The position numbers were made by a program, and so were the translations under genes. A stretch of 10,179 nucleotides of DNA from Candidatus Faecousia faecipullorum (GTDB lineage: Bacteria; Bacillota; Clostridia; Oscillospirales; Oscillospiraceae). Positions 6,606 through 10,179 of this stretch are shown one piece after another (position 1 is the first letter of the stretch; each line of letters starts with the position of its first letter). Location of the stretch: contig DVJG01000048.1 of NCBI GenBank assembly GCA_018710805.1, positions 1 to 10,179 of the forward strand, given 5' to 3'. The notes under the pieces were generated by a model. It was given only the letters and a program-made list of their open reading frames with translations, had not been told where the DNA came from and made no database searches.

Positions 6606-7150
6606 ACGTTTATATCTCCTTGTTTGAAAATTACATGTCGGCAGTAGGGGCTTTCCTTTGAAGGGGGCCTGCATTGCGGACCGTATTAACAAGCCCTTGA
6701 GGACCTGTCTAAAAAGAAAGACAAGAAGATGGCGTGTTTTGCAACGAAATTAGGGCAAATTTTCCGTATTTGGAAAGTTGCATAGTTTTACTGTTGATTC
6801 ATTGTGAGAAAACACAAGAGTTAAATGGTCTGTAAGATGACTAGCCGTGCAATCTTAGGCAGAAAACAGTAAGAACGCCGGACAAAACGTCCGACGTCCT
6901 TGCTGCTTTTCGGAAAGAAATTATTTTTAAACATTAGTGAAGAAAGCTTTTTCTGTATACTTTCGGCTAAAGAAGATTTAATATGGATTTGCTTACGATG
7001 GAACTATCCATAAAGAGTTGATGAGTATCTTCTATACCTCCTTTGTTGAGTATATAAAACAAATATGCTCGACAGAGTGCCATCTTTATTGGTTGAAATA
7101 CAACTTCTTGATTCCTATTTATATTCCCACCAGTATACAAAAAACGAAAA
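6606..7150. other. 545-bp stretch without a convincing gene
   Basis: This AT-richer interval separates the beta-propeller gene from the DUF6232-like gene. It contains a long hairpin (6863-6909, listed separately). It also holds a 61-codon minus-strand open frame just past the propeller gene (6967-7150) that has no ribosome site at an ATG, and the AAGGAGA ribosome site of the 162-residue gene at its left end. I found no tRNA, no terminal inverted repeats and no transposase fragment. A promoter for the two-gene unit must lie between about 6630 and 6860, but no -35/-10 pair there is good enough to call. Confidence 0.5.
6863..6909 (-). terminator. Long hairpin, probable terminator of the toxin/immunity transcript
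   Basis: The core arms 6871-6883 and 6889-6901 pair over 13 positions around a 5-base loop. Read on the minus strand all 13 pair (two as G-U); on the plus strand those two become A-C mismatches. Beyond one mismatch the stem continues with seven further pairs, and the 3' side on the minus strand ends in TGTTTT. The orientation favours termination of the minus-strand genes to the right, although it lies about 240 bases past the propeller stop. Confidence 0.65.
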
Positions 7151-8116
7151 TTAAGGTTTATGCAAATTCAATGACATGATAGAAAAACCAGGGGTGCAAC
7201 CCAAAAGCAAGTTATTATCCAGAATTTCACCATAGTACACAGAACTGTGGGGACATTCTTGTATCAGCTTTTGGTTCCGAAAATCATAGACGCCAATCCA
7301 CTCCGCAGTATGGCAGGCGGTCAATAGGCCAGCTTCCTCATCGATCCATTGAATATACGGCAAAATGCGCCGCCTGTTGATTCCCACAGGCCCTTTTATC
7401 CGGGTTGTAGGAAGGGGAAGCAGTTTAGGAGTGCCTAGCTTCAGCTGGTCTGCTCCGGCAGATTGTTCCAAAGCGTAGACATACATTTTGGGCTCCAACT
7501 CATCTCTTTCTGACATAAACAGAAAGTTGCCAGAATATGCCTCGATGATTTGAGAATCTTCTCCATCAAGCAGAAGAGAAAACGCCCCTGTTTCTGTCAC
7601 ATGAAAAATTCGGTGAACATGTGAGACATTATCCCCTTTCGCCTGATGGGATAGAAAGGTCAAGCCCAATTCCTGGGTCCAAACCATATTCGATATCACG
7701 CGGTAGCAATCCGGTATCCTCTGCAAGGAAATTTCCCGGCTGTTCCAATCGAGCCAAAGGAAGAATAGATCATTCAAAGATTTTTTCCCTCTGGCAATAC
7801 AGGCAACTTTCTCCGTGCCGGGGATCCGACAGCAGTGCGTGTCTCCGGATGTGGCAAGTTCCTTAGGACGAGGGGGAGCCCAGAGAATCCGCTTTTCCTG
7901 GATGCTGAGAAAATAGAATTTCTGCTCACCGGTATAGATCATCAGCACATCATCATTCACAAAAACACCGTCGTGAATCCATCGAATACCCGTAAAATGA
8001 TGGATTTGCTCCAGGGTTTCCCGGTTCCATATAGTTACACCCGTTCCAATTGTGGCAAGATATCGGGCGTTGTGGGCAATTGTTCTGCAATCCCACCTCT
8101 TATTCAGTATTTGCAT
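7151..8116 (-). CDS. WD40/beta-propeller-like protein, candidate immunity protein of an orphan toxin module, 321 aa
   Basis: I take ATG 8116 (MQILNKRWDC) as the start, because GGTGA (8123-8127) is 6 bases upstream. An in-frame TTG at 8122 is possible but badly spaced, and TGA precedes it directly. There is no signal peptide or membrane segment, so the protein is cytoplasmic. The sequence repeats a blade-like pattern of short beta strands. Examples are GTGVTIWNRETLEQIHHFTG near the N-terminus and EWIGVYDFRNQKLIQECP followed by YYGEILDNNLLLGC near the C-terminus, as in WD40- or quinoprotein-type propellers. No catalytic motif is seen. Its start lies directly at the stop of a toxin C-terminal remnant (8123-8374), the normal place of the cognate immunity gene. 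Neutralising that AHH-type nuclease is therefore the likely original job; this is inferred from gene order. Confidence 0.78.
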   Translation of the reverse strand: MQILNKRWDCRTIAHNARYLATIGTGVTIWNRETLEQIHHFTGIRWIHDGVFVNDDVLMIYTGEQKFYFLSIQEKRILWAPPRPKELATSGDTHCCRIPGTEKVACIARGKKSLNDLFFLWLDWNSREISLQRIPDCYRVISNMVWTQELGLTFLSHQAKGDNVSHVHRIFHVTETGAFSLLLDGEDSQIIEAYSGNFLFMSERDELEPKMYVYALEQSAGADQLKLGTPKLLPLPTTRIKGPVGINRRRILPYIQWIDEEAGLLTACHTAEWIGVYDFRNQKLIQECPHSSVYYGEILDNNLLLGCTPGFSIMSLNLHKP

Positions 8117-8122
8117 TTTCAA

Positions 8123-8374
8123 TCACCATGCTTTCCATCCCGTTTGGACATAAATTTGAATTTCAAGTTGCAATTCAGCGAGGGTGAGTATAATGGCAGG
8201 GGAGTTATTTCTGAGATTCTTGAAACGCGAATTTATATAGCTAAAATAGGAATTAGTGTGCAAAGGCAGATGCTTGCTTTCTGGAATAACAGCAAGATTT
8301 AATCCAGATGTGGCTGGGTCAATATCAACAGATTGTAAGACATCCCGCGCAAGAGCAGCTCTATGATCACCTTT
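8123..8374 (-). pseudogene. Orphan toxin C-terminus: 5'-truncated AHH-family nuclease tip of a former RHS/polymorphic toxin
   Basis: An open minus-strand frame of 83 codons with no usable start codon runs to TGA 8125-8123, in a different frame from the gene upstream. It reads KGDHRAALARDVLQSVDID, then SGLNLAVIP, then HLPLHTNSYFSYINSRF, and ends in a helical AELQLEIQIYVQTGWKAW. AHH nucleases (HNH/Endo VII superfamily toxin tips) run AHHI(V/I), then a DxRAAxxRxILxxxGIDIN stretch, a GxxLP stretch and HTxxYYxxVNxxL. The remnant follows this order, but everything before the DHRAA stretch is gone, including the catalytic AHH. The homology starts within a few bases of the stop of the 302-residue gene (8377), which marks the probable recombination junction. 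It should be inactive. Family call moderate to good; toxin-remnant status rests on missing start, position and the adjoining immunity-like gene. Confidence 0.7.
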
Positions 8375-8376
8375 AA

Positions 8377-9285
8377 TTATTTCGAGTAAAACTGTGCCTG
8401 ATGCAAATTATGGAGGCGATACCGTTCCAGAACATAGTCCTCGAGATAGCGCCAGGCAGCTCCGTGGGACGATTGATACCTGTGATACTCGTATTTTGGA
8501 GGTGCGATCCCATCGAAAGCCCCCAATAGATGCAAAGACTTCGGCGGGTGATTCCCTCTGGATTCATATACCATCATGGTGTATTCGGGCAGATACCCCC
8601 AATCATCCGGTATATAAAGCTGTTTTTCTTCCTCGGGCAAAGCATCTTCTCCGGCAAAGGGGGCGAACCGGTCTGCCATGGCAGTGCAGGAGATTTGAAC
8701 GAAGGGCAATGTATTGAATTCTTCTGCAGTTTCCGGCAAATGCCCGTTCCGGGTGATTTTGGCCCAAGCCAGCGGGGTAGAATACCCTTGAATGTCCCCG
8801 GCATCTCCGTAAAAGTACAGAAGAAGGAATTCATTTGGGACCTTGCACTGGGATGCTCTGTCACTTGTGAGCGGCAGAGCATAGAGCTGGCCCACTTCCC
8901 AGGCAAGCTGCTTTTTTACCGAGACTTTCTTCAGAGAACAAGGCTTACGCAGCCGCTTTTCCAGTCTGTTCAGCTCTGCTTTCCGGGCATCCAGAAGTTG
9001 GGGCGCATTTCGCTCCCAGAACCAACGGTCGCCTCCGGCCTGAAGATACCCTAGAATTTCTGCCCGGTGGTCATCCTGCAACGCTCCGTGAGACCACATC
9101 ACATCAGCCAAAGCGAGTCTTGCGATACCAGATTCATCTGCATCGGAAAAAGCTGCTGAAAAAGAATGCAAAATCTGCACTTTTGCTGTCTCTGGGGCCA
9201 TTCCACTTTCAATCAAACGCGTAAATTCATCTTTTATGTCACACGCACAGTCACTTTCGTACAATTTGGGACCCCATATCGCCAT
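8377..9285 (-). CDS. DUF4259-like protein in immunity-gene position behind the RHS toxin, 302 aa
   Basis: ATG 9285 (MAIWGPKLYESDCACDIKDE) is preferred over ATG 9291, because AAGAAGG (9294-9300) then sits 8 bases upstream instead of 2, and the M-x-x-WG-x-x-x-Y/F-x-x-D opening matches relatives of the 'GAWG..LYxxD..xD' type. After a helical N-terminal region comes LALADVMWSHGAL (about 78-90), a GGDRWFWE segment (106-113), a Lys/Arg-rich stretch (125-147, LNRLEKRLRKPCSLKKVSVK) and then WEVGQLYALPL, a beta-rich C-terminal half. This layout recalls a widespread Firmicute family of unknown function; DUF4259-like is my closest name for the N-terminus. The gene starts 14 bases after the RHS toxin stop and is very likely co-translated with it, so it is the prime candidate for the cognate immunity protein. 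It is large for one, since 100-200 residues is usual. Confidence 0.75.
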   Translation of the reverse strand: MAIWGPKLYESDCACDIKDEFTRLIESGMAPETAKVQILHSFSAAFSDADESGIARLALADVMWSHGALQDDHRAEILGYLQAGGDRWFWERNAPQLLDARKAELNRLEKRLRKPCSLKKVSVKKQLAWEVGQLYALPLTSDRASQCKVPNEFLLLYFYGDAGDIQGYSTPLAWAKITRNGHLPETAEEFNTLPFVQISCTAMADRFAPFAGEDALPEEEKQLYIPDDWGYLPEYTMMVYESRGNHPPKSLHLLGAFDGIAPPKYEYHRYQSSHGAAWRYLEDYVLERYRLHNLHQAQFYSK

Positions 9286-9299
9286 AACCATTACCTTCT

Positions 9300-10179
9300 T
9301 TACTCAAAATAAATCAACAACTCATTTGTGAGTATGCTATCAAGGGCTTCAGTAATACCAAATCCTTTGCGCATGATGGATAAATAATCCTTTCGATTAG
9401 GATTAACACCGTTAATCTGGTTTTTCGCTTTGTTAGTTTTATCGATAGTACTATAATGAATGATTAGAATCTGCTCGGCAGCTCTTGCTTGATAATAGTC
9501 TAAATTTTCATATACAATATTAGGCTCAAGATTTTTTCTTAATGGATTTAAAGCATGTGCAGCCATGCGGGTTCTGTAATTAGATGTACGACCGACATAT
9601 GTTACTTCCTTTGTGTCTGGGTTTGATAATGTGTAAACTGTATAAGATTTAGTCTTTTGATTAGCTTTATTTTCAACTACCGCTGATGCAATGGACGTGG
9701 CGGTAGCAACTGCAGTAACAGTAGCTGCAGCAATAACGGCGGCCGAGGATGCAACGGCAGATGCAGCAGCGGCAATACTGCCAACACCAATCAGTACGGG
9801 AGCTGCTACAACACAGATGGCAGCAACGGTAAGTATAGCAGCTCCAGCTGCGACAGTGGCAAGGAATTTACTTACAGAAGGCAAAGTACCAGCTGAATCC
9901 ATAGAAAGTGTAGGATTATTATTACAATATGCAAACATATTGTATCCTAATAATCCGCTACCTGTCGATAGGTATGCATCGCCATTGACGTATCTGCCAA
10001 CTGTTGAATCATAATATCGACTCTGCAGATAGTACAGCCCCGTTTCGACATCGTAGTAATATCCCCGATACCGCAGGGGATTGATCTCAGCCAGGGTTCC
10101 GGTGGCGGAAATCACCTTGCCGTAGGGGTCGTACTCGTAGCTGGCTACGGCATTGCCATCCGAATCCACCAGCTGCACC
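9300..10179 (-). CDS. RHS-repeat polymorphic toxin, C-terminal 293 codons, with GIY-YIG nuclease tip (5' end outside window)
   Basis: The frame is open to the window's right edge and stops at TAA 9302-9300. Counting from the GTG at 10178, residues 1-97 are the end of the RHS-associated core: YDPYGKVISATGTLAEINPL, RYRGYYYDVETGLYYLQSRY, GRYVNGDAY and NMFAYCNNNPTLSMDSAG. The core of these proteins is a shell that encloses the tip until delivery. Residues 106-168 are Ala/Val-rich and hydrophobic, a probable membrane-crossing segment. Residues 178-265 form a GIY-YIG (URI-type) nuclease: VYT, ten residues, YVGRT (194-198), then Arg202/204, His208, Glu235 in ARAAEQ and Asn253/256 in NQINGV, matching the expected Arg, His, Glu and Asn positions. 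The tip is markedly more AT-rich than the core, a sign of exchange by recombination. It probably cuts nucleic acid in competitor cells; the target is unknown. Confidence 0.88.
   Translation of the reverse strand, partial: VQLVDSDGNAVASYEYDPYGKVISATGTLAEINPLRYRGYYYDVETGLYYLQSRYYDSTVGRYVNGDAYLSTGSGLLGYNMFAYCNNNPTLSMDSAGTLPSVSKFLATVAAGAAILTVAAICVVAAPVLIGVGSIAAAASAVASSAAVIAAATVTAVATATSIASAVVENKANQKTKSYTVYTLSNPDTKEVTYVGRTSNYRTRMAAHALNPLRKNLEPNIVYENLDYYQARAAEQILIIHYSTIDKTNKAKNQINGVNPNRKDYLSIMRKGFGITEALDSILTNELLIYFE

Noticed and set aside
6693..6786. Short plus-strand frame (CAA GCC CTT GAG ... GCA TAG) with a Lys-rich stretch
   Set aside because: About 30 codons directly after a stop, no ribosome site at its ATG and no recognisable motif; not distinguishable from chance.
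7835..8302. Plus-strand frame of 155 codons
   Set aside because: Antisense to the propeller gene and toxin remnant, with no ribosome site and no recognisable domain.
9289..9291. ATG 9291 as start of the 302-residue gene
   Set aside because: Only 2 bases from the AAGAAGG ribosome site; ATG 9285 is 8 bases away and gives the family-like MAIWG opening.
9691..10014. Plus-strand Ala-rich frame of 107 codons
   Set aside because: Antisense image of the Ala-rich hydrophobic segment of the RHS protein; no ribosome site.
1..10179. CRISPR arrays, tRNA or rRNA genes, insertion sequences, attachment sites
   Set aside because: Looked for regular direct repeats, cloverleaf-type sequences, transposase motifs and flanking terminal repeats on both strands; none was found.

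Overview
The window looks like accessory DNA from a gut-type Firmicute, most likely a clostridial lineage near the Oscillospiraceae or Lachnospiraceae. The grounds are strong AAGGAGG-type ribosome sites, a VirD4-type conjugation gene coupled to a small helix-turn-helix gene as in clostridial integrative elements, a sugar-type ABC operon with no ATPase gene of its own, and an RHS/YD-repeat toxin gene. Nothing in the sequence fixes the species.

Layout. Positions 1-860 (+) hold the end of a conjugative element module: the C-terminal part of a VirD4/TraG coupling ATPase and an overlapping winged-helix gene. Everything else runs on the minus strand. Positions 1024-5233 are a tightly packed four-gene operon: lipoprotein solute-binding protein, two permeases, and an unrecognised four-TM protein. 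A good promoter precedes it, with a palindrome across the -10 region. Positions 5383-5706 hold a small secreted Cys-rich protein with a clear terminator downstream and a palindrome upstream. Positions 5774-6605 are a two-gene unit: a DUF6232-like membrane protein and an unknown 109-residue protein. Positions 6606-7150 have no convincing gene but contain a long hairpin.

Positions 7151-10179 are a polymorphic-toxin locus, read from the right. It has the end of an RHS core, an Ala-rich hydrophobic segment and a GIY-YIG nuclease tip (9300-10179). Fourteen bases later comes a 302-residue protein in the immunity-gene position. Next is an 83-codon open frame with no start codon that reads as the C-terminal part of an AHH-family nuclease toxin whose catalytic front is missing (8123-8374). 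Its stop codon leads straight into a beta-propeller-like gene (7151-8116), the presumed immunity gene of that lost toxin. The arrangement records replacement of one toxin/immunity cassette by another, with the old pair left downstream as an orphan module.

The most interesting parts are this orphan toxin remnant, which lies in a stretch that would otherwise be called intergenic, the two candidate immunity proteins of unfamiliar type, and the fourth gene of the ABC operon. Function calls come from motifs and gene order only; no database search was possible.
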